Source of the DNA: Favolaschia claudopus
Taxonomy: Eukaryota; Basidiomycota; Agaricomycetes; Agaricales; Mycenaceae
Assembly: GCA_037176885.1 (NCBI GenBank)
Contig: JAWWNJ010000143.1
Coordinates: forward strand, 310,001-374,000
Reading direction: 5' to 3'
DNA length: 64,000 nt
Positions 1 to 9,318 of this stretch are shown in pieces (the first letter of the stretch is position 1; the number at the start of each line of letters is the position of its first letter). The translations under genes and the position numbers were made by a program. Under the pieces are notes generated by a model. It saw nothing but the letters and a program-made list of their open reading frames with translations. It searched no databases and was not told the DNA's origin.

Positions 1-264
1 ATGGACGAGATAAAGACTCTGAAAGTAAAACTTCAGAAAGCTGAACAACAGCTTACTGGTCAAAATCAAGTCCCACAGGTGGTTCAACCCACCTATATGG
101 CCCAAAGTCAGACAATGCCTTTGGCCGGGAATAATCTCGACATGAACGGGATATTTCAAACCTTGATAATGAGAGGTTTACAAGCGGGAGAACTTCCCGC
201 GACTCAAGAGCAATTTGCTCAGACGAGGAATCAGAGTCAAGGAAAGCCCGGACCAAATTTTTGA
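1..264 (+). CDS. Element A gag, C-terminal end (partial)
   Basis: The open frame enters from the left edge and stops at TGA 262-264. The first residues are a short Leu/Lys coiled-coil-like helix, followed by a Gln-rich tail; no zinc knuckle is visible in this part. It is called gag because the next frame, one base back, is the protease, the same order as in intact element C. The AAATTTT heptamer just before the stop suggests that gag-pro is made by -1 frameshifting. The product would be the C-terminal tail of the particle protein. The methionine at position 1 is probably internal, because the gene continues upstream. Confidence 0.7.
   Translation: MDEIKTLKVKLQKAEQQLTGQNQVPQVVQPTYMAQSQTMPLAGNNLDMNGIFQTLIMRGLQAGELPATQEQFAQTRNQSQGKPGPNF
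255..261 (+). promoter_or_regulatory. Candidate -1 slippery site, gag-pro of element A
   Basis: The bases AAATTTT sit in the phase A-AAT-TTT relative to the gag frame and are followed directly by the gag stop TGA. This matches the canonical X-XXY-YYZ heptamer for -1 ribosomal frameshifting. After a shift, reading continues at TTG 261 into the protease frame. The phase and location are seen directly; activity is inferred. Confidence 0.6.
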
Positions 265-1508
265 AGAGCTCAGGGATAGGGGCGAGCCATCAAAAATCCG
301 ACAGTGCTAAGCCCCTTGAGAGCCGGAAAGAAAAGGGTCGGGCTGATAAAGACAAAGATTGGAGAAGCAAAGCGGCTGAGGAAGTCGAGTCTGAAGATAG
401 GCGCGACAAAGACAAAAGACCCGTAGAAAACAGGGCTTATGTCGAACTTCCTTATGTATCGGTTCCGCCGGTTAGAAATCGAACAGAAAATCAACTGGTT
501 GATTTAGAACAACAAACCACGGAAGTCGAGCCGCGGGAGTATCAAGTTAGGGCCCCTGTCCAGAGAGAAGGTCTAGGAAGGAAGGTCGCTGATAAGATAC
601 TTCGTACAGAAGTAACTTTGGATGTGCGAGACTTAGTGGGAGTTTCGCCGGAAGTTAGGGCAAATATTAAACGCGACGTAACTAAAGTTAGAAAGCCAGT
701 TCCTAGGGACGCGGTTAAGAAAGTTATGTTCGCAGATGAAATTGAACAGGCCCTACCTTTCGAGGATGAGGAAGAGGAACCGCGACTGGAGTATGACGCA
801 CTTAGCCTGAGCGAACTACCTCCGTTGAACTCTGTGTTTATTCAAAACCAGACCACCGAAGAAGTACCACAAGGAGCGGTCACTGTGTTGGACCCCTACC
901 TTCAATATTTGGAGAATCTCGAGCCAGGTGAAAGGCCTAGGCAAATCTATACAGATGAGAAGAGGCCAATATTCGTAGCGCGCGACTCTGCCAATTTAAG
1001 GGTAATATTCCCGACCATAAATAAGCAGGCGCGAGTAGAATGTGTTATGGACTCGGGATCGCAGGTTGTGTCAATGTCTCTCGAGACGGCTAATCTGTTG
1101 AAATTATCCTGGGACCCAGACATTATTGTACACATGGAAAGCGCGAATAAAAGTATTGAGCGAACGGTTGGTTTAGCCAAGAATGTTCCCTTCAAATTCG
1201 GGGACATGACTGTCTATCTACAAGTACATATAATTCGAGGTCCGGCGTATAAGGTTCTTTTGGGAAGGCCCTTTGAGATTCTGACTGAATGCCAAGTAAA
1301 TAATGGCAGGAATGATTCTCAGACGGTTACCTTGAAAGATCCCAACACAGGAAAAAGGTGTTCGATGCCTACGTTTCCTCGTGGACGAGAGAAAAGCTCT
1401 ACAAAGCAATCTCGAGTCACGGTTGAGGAAGTCGAGGATGAGGAATCGGGTGGAACTGCTGACCCAGATAAAGCGGAGCAGGTTTTTCGCCTAACTTCGA
1501 TGACTTAG
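261..1508 (+). CDS. Element A aspartic protease (pro) frame
   Basis: About 415 codons in the frame one base back from gag. The N-terminal half is charged and probably disordered. The C-terminal third holds a retropepsin-like domain: the catalytic DSGSQ motif is near residue 263, followed after about 80 residues by the hydrophobic VLLGRPFEIL block that normally closes this fold. The same layout and motifs recur in element C (38685-40070). There is no good ATG at the front, as expected for a domain reached by frameshifting. It should cleave the gag-pol polyprotein inside the particle. The frame ends at TAG 1506-1508 and pol follows in the next -1 frame. Confidence 0.8.
   Translation: MKSSGIGASHQKSDSAKPLESRKEKGRADKDKDWRSKAAEEVESEDRRDKDKRPVENRAYVELPYVSVPPVRNRTENQLVDLEQQTTEVEPREYQVRAPVQREGLGRKVADKILRTEVTLDVRDLVGVSPEVRANIKRDVTKVRKPVPRDAVKKVMFADEIEQALPFEDEEEEPRLEYDALSLSELPPLNSVFIQNQTTEEVPQGAVTVLDPYLQYLENLEPGERPRQIYTDEKRPIFVARDSANLRVIFPTINKQARVECVMDSGSQVVSMSLETANLLKLSWDPDIIVHMESANKSIERTVGLAKNVPFKFGDMTVYLQVHIIRGPAYKVLLGRPFEILTECQVNNGRNDSQTVTLKDPNTGKRCSMPTFPRGREKSSTKQSRVTVEEVEDEESGGTADPDKAEQVFRLTSMT
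1481..1487 (+). promoter_or_regulatory. Possible -1 slippery site, pro-pol of element A
   Basis: The bases GGTTTTT stand in phase G-GTT-TTT seven codons before the protease stop, and the pol frame lies one base back and is open from here. The P-site pairing after slipping (GTT to GGT) is weaker than at a canonical heptamer. At the matching place element C has GGATTTT, so position supports the call more than sequence does. Confidence 0.4.
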
Positions 1509-2687
1509 TGCATCTGCAAGAACGAGGAGAAGTGGCGCTAAAACTTGGGTTTAATGAGAATAAGGAGTTAGAGATCGAGGGATATTTCAAGCCGAGAGGG
1601 CTTACATTTGATGAGACAGAGATTCAGGAGGCGTATATTAGTGCGTCAACTGGGTCGAGATCGATGAAGAGAGATAGAAGGGCGCAGACCTTGTTCCAAG
1701 AATTTAGGCAGAAGACCCGCAAGGGTAAGAAGCTTGAAAAGAATAAGACAACCAAGAAATACGGTGTCTTTACTTGGAGTACCAGGGAAGGACCGGAAAT
1801 CGAGGTACAAGGGGAACGAACATCCCCGAGAAGCCCGAAGAAGGCCCGCGCACTAAAACACCTGTCGAGATAAGGAAAGTACACTCCTTTACGCAAGGAG
1901 TAAGGTGTGGATGTTGCGCCTCGGCGGATTTTATATCACCAGAGTCCTGTAGCACTTGTTCCGAGGAAATCAAGGAAGAAGTACCAAAAGTTTCGGTTCT
2001 CGCGGGCAAGAAATATAAACCAGTCGGATTGAAAATCCGGCCAGTCTATACAGAGCTTCCGGAGAAATATAGAATCAAGCGCGAGATAATTGGAGATCCT
2101 CTAGCGGACATGCCGCCATTAAATCCGAAACCAGCGGACTTCGTACCTACTGGGAGGTATACCGCTGAAAGGAAGGAGATGATAGATAAGCAGCATGAAG
2201 GGGATTTCCTTTGGGAAGAAGAGCGGAGCTCATGCACGATTTAATGATGAAGCAAGAGGCGGGATTCGCTTGGGACGACTCTGAACGAGGCAGTTTCAAA
2301 CATGAATTCTTCCCTCCAGTCGAGTTTCCTGTAATCGAGCACGAGACTTGGGTAGAAAGAAGTATCCCAATTCCGCGCGGGCAACTCGAGGAATTTTGTA
2401 AGGTTATAAAGAAGAAGCTAGAACGCTGGAGTCTATGAGCCTTCAAATTCCTCGTACCGGAGTAAATTCTTCGGAGTAGTAAAGAAGGATGGGAAGAGCA
2501 TTCGCTTAGTACAGGCCTTGGAACCGCTAAACGCGGTAACCATTGCTCACTCAGGAGTGCCTCCCGCGACAGATGAGTTGGCAGACCACTTCGCTGGAAG
2601 AGCATGTGGAGGATGCCTCGACTTGTACTCAGGATATGACCATCGAGACATAGCGGAAGGATCGAGGGACTTTACAACGTTCCAAAC
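1487..2687 (+). pseudogene. Element A pol, 5' part, frameshifted and split by element B
   Basis: This stretch encodes the pol N-terminal extension and the first reverse-transcriptase motifs, matching element C pol. The frame changes three times: between 1774 and 1873, near 2215-2222, and near 2431, where one extra C sits in the codons for Glu-Ala-Gly. These positions have no slippery heptamer and no partner in element C, so they look like decay or assembly error, not programmed shifts. Recognisable motifs include the AGVYEPSNSSYRS entry to the RT palm and the FAGRACGG block. Coding stops at the codons for Phe-Gln-Thr, where element B begins, and resumes at 55739. Confidence 0.8.
2683..2687 (+). 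repeat. Target-site duplication of element B, left copy
   Basis: CAAAC directly precedes the left LTR of element B and is repeated at 55734-55738 directly after the right LTR. Removing the insert and one copy restores the reverse-transcriptase frame of element A across the join (Phe-Gln-Thr-Pro-Phe-Gly), which confirms the boundaries. Confidence 0.95.
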
Positions 2688-2932
2688 TGTAAGTGTGCAG
2701 GGCTGTGCCCTATACCCTTCCTTATCTACCACCAACGCGCTCCTTCATTCGCACTTATTGGACTATTATATATATTTGATTACGTATTTTGATGTGACTA
2801 TGTAGTTTGTGACTCTCGTCATGTGAGGCAACTAACCTTTGCCTTAACACTGACGAGAGCCATTTCTAAATTATAGAACTTGGTTCAGTTCAGTTTGGGT
2901 GAAGCTATAAGTTATCTCCTACCCTCCTTACA
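2688..2932 (+). repeat. Element B 5' LTR
   Basis: 245 bp, TG...CA ends. It is the same as 55487-55733 except for two single-base indels (one G in the GGCTG run and one T in the CTCCTT run of the right copy). An A/T-rich TATATATATTT stretch near 2767-2777 could serve as a core promoter. Confidence 0.95.
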
Positions 2933-3041
2933 CTTTTTTGAACTTCATTGGCCCTCTACTCGAGGGCGCCTCTAATTTGAAAAGACTACAAGTCACGATC
3001 ACTGTGCGTGATCACCCCCACTTCTTTTCTTCTTTTCTTCC

Positions 3042-4958
3042 ATGTCGGTCCCAACCCCCGGCAACAACGGTGCAGGAGCAGACCGCGAGAGCTGGCGCTC
3101 TCCTCCTCCTCACCTAGTCCAACAACCGGCAACGCCGACAGGAAATTCCACCTTCCAAACCGCCACGTCACACCTGGCTCCCGACGTAGACAATTCGTCT
3201 ACTGCTCGACCCATTGGGTCCGAATCCCCCCAATCGATTCGCACCCGTTCGCCTGAGTCGGGGCTAGTGGTGACTCTGGGTACTGACCCAGACGGAGGCC
3301 GTTTCTTTTACGAGACCAGTACTGGACTTAGACTACGATTGTCCTCCGACACTGGAACACTTTCAATGCAAGACCTAGAGGCCTTACACGCGGGATCTCG
3401 CGCCCCTCAAAGTCTTCGCACCCCCTCGGAAGCCTCTGACCTAACGTCCGAGCACCACTCTCGGTCTGGAGATGGTACCTTGGCTGACGGCTCTCCCGAC
3501 AGTGAGCTGCTGGCTGTATTAGCCGCCCTTGATCCTGCCGCACTAACGGATGGACAACGTGCGGTTATTCAACGCGCTCGCGCCGCCATCGCCACCGGCC
3601 GAGACCGCCTTCTCGCGTCTACCGCTATCACAATTGAGCATCATAACGCGACTTCGGAAGCCCATCAAGCACTTGAGCAGCTCCGCGAAGAAACTGAAAC
3701 TCGGATGACGGCGTTACACTCGGACATCGCCTTCAACAACAGTAAAATAGGTGAGCACTTAGCTGAGAACCTGCGAGTGCTCCGCGACCTCGGGACGTCC
3801 GAGGACGCCATCAAGAATACCTTATCGGGCTATGAATGGGGTATCTACTCCTCCCCCGCGACTAAGTCCCTCTCCAGTCCATAGACCGCTGGAGGTTCCC
3901 CCGGACACTCGGGCTGAGGTTGACGCTACCGTACCACCGCGGGCGTCCCGATGAGAGCATGAATGACTTCACACGAAGGTCTCACTTAGCGCTAGACAGC
4001 AAACGACGCGCCGCTTCCGCTTTCGCGTTTGAGACTGGTCCATTTGAAACGTCGACCGCTCGCCCTCAACAGCTGGCTGAGGACTACGCGCGGACTAACC
4101 CTCCGGGCAAGTCGATCCGCTTTGAAGATGTAAGCAGTATATCCCAAGCCCCTCGCCATGGCGGTACCTTCCCGGACCTATCACTGGGACATGAGATGTC
4201 CATGGTCAGCAATTCGCCACAGCCCCGGCGATCAAGCTGAAGAGTTCCAAGCAATGATGGACCGGAAGATCACCGCCCTTGTGGACAAGCAGCTAGGACA
4301 AGCACTCGAATTGCCTGCTCGAATCAAACCCCCCAAACTGGCTACGCCCGATCCATTCTCTGGAGAAAAGAACGACTCCGATGACTTCATGTTATTCGCC
4401 GAGAACGTTACCACCTGGATGCGAGCACAGTTTTGGGAGGACCAGACGTGGACAGTTACCGAGTGACTCTTTTCAAGACGTTGCTTATCAAAAGTGCACA
4501 AGACTGGTTCTTAGACTACGTTGAGGGCCGCCATGGACCTCCTACTGTACCTAATAACCTCACTGCAATACTATGTGCCTTACATCGCCGCTTCATCACC
4601 TTCAATACAGCGCAACGAGCCTCCAAAGCCTTCGAAGCTGTTCGATACCGACCGGACGACGGCCCAACCAAGTTGATGGACGATCTGTTATCGGCGTCAC
4701 GGAAAATGGTAGAGCCCATGAGTGACTTTATGATCAGACGCCAATTCTTCAAGCTCCTCCCGTCCCAGATCACCAACTTCCTACTGCTGGTAAAAGGGAT
4801 GTCAGCTGAATTCTCTGAAATCAATCACCTTCGCACTCAGGCTACACTGGCCTGGGACGCTTATGCCAACGCGCGTGGAGCAAGGAGCGATAGCAACCAT
4901 CCTCCCCCGTTCAATGTCCAAGGCTGTGCCTTCGACCGCCATTCGACGGGCTCCTCCT
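3042..4958 (+). pseudogene. Element B gag, N-terminal and capsid-like part, frameshifted
   Basis: The first 280 codons (3042-3884) start at an ATG about 110 bases after the LTR. They encode a Ser/Thr/Pro-rich N-terminus and a helical heptad-rich segment. After a stop at 3884 the coding potential continues in other frames: a short piece at 3920-4240, then a capsid-like segment with PPKLATPDPFSGEK (about 4330), then 4433-4958 with LIKSAQDWFLDY and LHRRFITFNTAQRA, which resemble the retrotransposon gag (capsid) domain. The changes of frame have no common shift motif and look like indel decay. The product would have been the particle shell protein. Confidence 0.75.
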
Positions 4959-7173
4959 AGCAGAACCGTTAGACCAGCACCATCTCATCGAGATCAACCT
5001 AACCCATCTACGTCAACCCAGGCTGCGAAGACGTCTGACCAAAGCCCCCACGCGCACAAGCGCTGCTTCAAATGCGGGGGATCAGGTCATATCGCCTCCG
5101 ACAAGATCTGTCCTCAGTTCGGCACTCCCAACCCACCTCGTGTTGGACTAGCATCCAATCGAGTGCTCGATAGTTACGCTGAGGAAGACTACCCTATCGA
5201 TGAGACTGGGGACAGCGAGGAATTGGTTGACGACAACTGGGGAGGATCTCAGTACGATGATGGGTCAGCGGAAGAGGACCACGAGCATGGGAACGCTGAC
5301 CTCGCCGATTTGATTGACTTTGATCAAGAGGTCGAGGCTCGAGTAGGAGCCATGCAACTCCATTACTATTCTCAACGAATAGTCTTGCCTCCTAGACGCC
5401 CAGAATCAGACAGCGTGATACAAGAGCGTGCAGACTGGATCAATAGTCTTACCCCCCTTCAGGCTCGATTAGCAGCCCTTAGTATACACTACTACGTGCG
5501 GGATGCGGACGAGCTATTCGGTGGTTCTTCAATCGCCGACGTGGACCGCCTTGATGAATATAGGCAGGAAGAGGAAGGTCTTCCGGAATTCACCGTGGAC
5601 GAGAGACTCGACTTGAGGCGTGAATTAGTTCTCGCACACTACTATCCAGTGGATAGATACTCGTCGTTTGGTGAATTAGCCTTTGAATTCCAAGCCAGGC
5701 ATGAGGTTAGCCACGCATCTCGAGCCGCGAGTGAAGAATGGAGCATACTTCTCTTACTTCATAGAGCCGAGCATGTGCGAGGTGAATTCTACTCCATACG
5801 GGTCTTCCGCCCTGAGTCAATCACCGTCTCGACCCATGTACTGGCCGGGCGCACCCCAGGCACTCCAAGCGCTATTCCGTCGTATTTCCGAAGGATTAGA
5901 GGAAGCTGAGGAGACTAGAATCGCGGTGAGATCTACCCAGAATCGAGCCCTGGAAGAGTCAAGAGCACTTGACGCGTACCGTTCCCTTCAAGAGTGAGAG
6001 CTCGCGAAGTTCTGCAGCTTACCCATGATATATTACGATGGGATCATTGCGGAAACGGAACAGCGTGAAGAGGATATAAATGTCTACCTCCGTCGTGCTC
6101 GCGCTCTCCGTTCCATTATCACGGATGAGATTATGGCTCGCCGAAGGCGCCAATTGTGGATACAACGGAAACCATATCCCAGGCAGTGATTTCGACGCTG
6201 AGGCTTCTCCGGTAGTCGACAATGAGGAAGATCCCTCTTCTGGGGCGACTGTCACTCAACAAGAAGGAGGAGATTCAAACAATGCACCGAATCTCTCACC
6301 TGAGGTCGAATCTGCTAACAGCCACGAGCAACGCAGAAGATGATGTTGGCAACCCCACCTCTGCTGATCCGGGTACTCCGTCGACCCCTCCACCTGAATA
6401 TCCCATTGCTGGGCAGATAGACGACTCCCCCCCGAGTTATAGGCCACCTGTGAGGTATACCTTCCAACGGGGACTTTTAAGCGACTCCGGTCGTCTCATT
6501 GTTCATCCTGCTCTGGAGTCCTCGTTCGCGTCCTCATCCACCGCTGTTACACGAGCGACTGGAACTGATGAGTACAATAGCGAAGCGGTACCCACCTATT
6601 ACCCGCGTGTCGCTACGAACGAAAACACCAGCGACGACGATCTCTGGGCTGGACTTCCGGATTTGACTGAAGACGAGCATGCGGCAGCTGAAGCGCCTGA
6701 GCCTGTCTCCATATCCAGCTCCTCATCGGGAAGTGGATCGCCAAGCGAAACGGCTGGTCACTGACGAGGAGGACATTAACACAGTCGAGTCCCAAGGATC
6801 TTCATCTCCTACCCCTGACACCGTAGATGAGACGGTCGATGATACAGCGGAGGATACCAACCCCACTGAGTCTCACACTACTTCAGAGGAATCAGGTGGT
6901 GACCCCGAGACTGAGTTGCACTTACTATACGCTCGAGTAGTGGAGGACGAGAGCATTGAGCCGCGGGAAACCTCAGAGTACCGTTGGGAAAACATTCCTG
7001 GAATATGGAACGAGCCTAGCAATCCCGATGAAGAGCCAGGAGCGGCACAGCTCTGGATTCGTGGGAGGAACTATGATTTCCAGAGAGGATTTGTTCACTA
7101 TCTCAACACCGGGGTTACCTCATCGCCATCTTCGGATGATATACGAGAAGTAGAGACCAACTTACTACCATAG
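4863..7173 (+). pseudogene. Element B gag zinc knuckle and acidic linker, frameshifted
   Basis: A CCHC-like knuckle, CFKCGGSGHIASDKIC, lies near 5062-5109. Its last spacing is six residues rather than the usual four, so binding may be altered. It follows the capsid part and would contact RNA. After it comes a long acidic, Glu/Asp-rich region running through at least four frames (5683, 6080, 6222 and 6679 start new ones). It has repeated tyrosine pairs after His (HYYSQR, HYYVRD, HYYPVD), which suggests a diverged internal repeat of about 85 residues. I do not recognise this linker; it joins gag to the protease. Confidence 0.6.
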
Positions 7174-7384
7174 TGATCCCTGGTCCGCTCCGCGAACCTC
7201 CTCAGCCCCAAGATTCCGATGAGCTAGTCCTGCGAACCCTTGTGAATATCATGGGGACGCCTTTCTCGGAATGGGAAACTTACCTTACTCGACCACAACG
7301 GGATTCTTTACACTCGCACCCAACCGTTACCTGAGAATCATTATCTGAGCCCAGAAATGGCTGATCGCCATCTGACGGCTGTAG

Positions 7385-8119
7385 ATGAGGCGGTACGGGA
7401 AGCTGCACGCGACCCCACCTCGCCTTGGGCCACTGAGGCGGATGTACGGCGTTGGATTGAGATGGAGGAAGCCCCGCGTGGTCCTCAAGGTATACACGAC
7501 CGCCGAGGGTATCTTGACACTGAGCCCCGCCTTCTACCGGGAACCTCGCACCATGACCTCGTCGCCCGTCAAGATCCCGAGCTCGACGACGATCAAGCAC
7601 TGCCCCGGATTCAGAGCTCAGGCACTATCACAACGGATAGAGCATGTAGCCAGAATCCGTCGTATTGATTCGCAACCCAGTGTTTCCATTAACGAGCAAC
7701 CTTCCCGCAAGCCAAAAGACATCGCCTGTCTCACGGCTGAGCTGATGATTGGATCTTCTAAGGCCTATGTGCTCTTCGATTCAGGGAGTAACACTGACTC
7801 CCTCACCCCGGAATACGCTCGAGCCGCTGGATGTCGCGCCTTCAAGCTCAGTGAACAGGTTACACTGCAACTAGGGTGTGTTGGAAGCCGAGCCCGTATC
7901 AACTTCGGGACCCGAGCTGAGGTGGATTTTGGAGGAATACGTGGACACGCGTATTTTGACATTGTCAACCTAGATCGCTACGACGCCGTCATTGGCACTC
8001 CTTTCATGGCAAAGCATGGCCTGTGCCTGGACTTTGGGAAGAGGGAAATCAGATTTCCCAATTGGCCGCGTCGTATCCGCCCTGTCTGTCGCCGCCGAGA
8101 TGTCCCTAGTGCAAGCTAG
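7385..8119 (+). CDS. Element B aspartic protease
   Basis: A retropepsin-type domain in the second half of a 244-codon frame. The catalytic motif FDSGSNTDSLTPEYA is near residue 130, followed after roughly 70 residues by DAVIGTPFMAKHGLCLDF, the flap-to-close part typical of fungal Gypsy proteases. It processes the gag-pol polyprotein. The N-terminal part overlaps a competing frame at 7357-7668, so the true upstream junction is unclear. It is followed by the pol N-terminal region. Confidence 0.75.
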   Translation: MRRYGKLHATPPRLGPLRRMYGVGLRWRKPRVVLKVYTTAEGILTLSPAFYREPRTMTSSPVKIPSSTTIKHCPGFRAQALSQRIEHVARIRRIDSQPSVSINEQPSRKPKDIACLTAELMIGSSKAYVLFDSGSNTDSLTPEYARAAGCRAFKLSEQVTLQLGCVGSRARINFGTRAEVDFGGIRGHAYFDIVNLDRYDAVIGTPFMAKHGLCLDFGKREIRFPNWPRRIRPVCRRRDVPSAS

Positions 8120-8212
8120 ACCTCCTCGGCCGACACCCGCTCTCCTCCCTCCGCTTGACTAGCGAGGGAAACGGGCAATAGCCCGCCCCGTCCTGACCAT
8201 CGCACAGGATGC

Positions 8213-8609
8213 ATGGATCACGGACGCTCTGTTTCATTGGTTACTCTGGACGAGGATGTGGAACATCCTCAATCGTTACCGACCCTACCACCCCACTGTC
8301 CTTACCTGTTAATGTCGGAAGTAGAATATCTTCAATTTAATCACCGCTCACCCGAGCACCGTCCCGTCACAGTTGTCGAGATCGATGACATTGACGACTA
8401 CCCCTCTCTTCCCTCCCTTCCATGGGAATATCCTTTCGTCCTCGAGCTTGAATCCGCTTTCATGACCGGGGTACCGCCCTGGGATGACGCTCCAATTGTC
8501 GATGACTTCGAACCGTTGCTTGAAGAGGTCGATGAGCTTGACGATGATGGACTTCGACACTGAGGACTCACCTTTTATCGCCCCTCGCGGACACCTCCGA
8601 TTTTATATC
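8213..8609 (+). pseudogene. Element B pol N-terminal extension, interrupted by KDZ transposon
   Basis: An acidic 116-codon frame (8213-8563) rich in Asp/Glu. Close to its end the coding frame shifts by one to the frame reading RFYIEPS at about 8595-8615; there the KDZ transposon interrupts it. The same frame continues at 31830 as SRCGQD and then the reverse transcriptase, so this is the linker between protease and RT. No catalytic motif is present. Confidence 0.6.
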
Positions 8610-8617
8610 GAGCCCAG
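8610..8617 (+). repeat. Target-site duplication of the KDZ transposon, left copy
   Basis: GAGCCCAG is repeated at 31822-31829. Eight base pairs is the size reported for Zisupton-type KDZ elements. Removing the insert and one copy rejoins the element B pol frame through Ile-Glu-Pro-Ser-Arg-Cys, which supports these exact limits. Confidence 0.9.
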
Positions 8618-8660
8618 AGCCCACTCTGTAATATAAAGACTAAATGGCCTGCACCTAGCC
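8618..8660 (+). repeat. KDZ terminal inverted repeat, left
   Basis: Pairs with the reverse complement of 31779-31821. AAAGACT and TGCACCTAGCC are shared with a similar spacing; the outermost ten bases match poorly. Confidence 0.7.
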
Positions 8661-9318
8661 AGGCAGGCATGTTGTCTTTTTACACCTGTCTAGCCACCCT
8701 CTGTCTAGCACCCTTTTTAAACATGTTTTCCTTGCCCTTTTTTCAGCATTTCGGGCACCCGGTTGCCGGTGATGGGTTACCTTTTTCGGCCCTATCAGTA
8801 CTCCATCGGAGTCCATCAGTAGTCCATCCCGGCACTTCAGATAACGGGGTGATATGCATCCCACAACACCGTGGGTTGACACAATCTGTCAATATCTCGA
8901 TGTGGCAGTCCCCACAGGTCCCCGCTCGTCCCAATAAATTGTACTTGAAGATAGATTTTGAGGCAGACCTATGTTTCACTGTAAAATATATAATTATTGC
9001 CTTCAATGCATTTCCTTTTGTTCATTCAAGCCCATTTGCAAGTTGCACACATTTCCTATTACGTAATACTTTCTTGCAATTTCTACCAAGTCCACTCCGA
9101 TCGTCTGTTTGAACTTTTTGTGTGGTAGTCCAAATTATTTCTGAGTCTGAAATTCCTCATCACTTGAGAAACCAATTCCCATTTAGAGTTGAAGTCACTC
9201 TCATGTTCTCCATATAAGCAAGTTCAATTAAAATAGCAACTTTGTAACGTAGAAACTATTCGCCGCAAGACAAGTCAGATGGTAGCAAAAAAACCGTACT
9301 CCGCAAGAAAAAGAAGTC
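8661..9318. other. KDZ left subterminal region, no gene seen
   Basis: Contains two CTAGCAC/CTAGCCACC motifs near 8689-8712 that are repeated at the right end, probably transposase binding sites. A 147-codon frame at 8669-9112 is A/T-rich with no recognisable domain; I do not call it a gene. Confidence 0.5.

Noticed and set aside
1774..1873. Third programmed frameshift in element A pol
   Set aside because: No heptamer in phase and no counterpart in element C; nearby breaks at 2215 and 2431 look like ordinary indels.
2949..2966. TGGCCCTCTACTCGAGGG as a primer-binding site of element B
   Set aside because: Lies 16 bases from the LTR and forms its own hairpin; I could not relate it to a tRNA end.
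8669..9112. 147-codon frame near the KDZ left end
   Set aside because: A/T-rich subterminal DNA without domain, intron signals or promoter.
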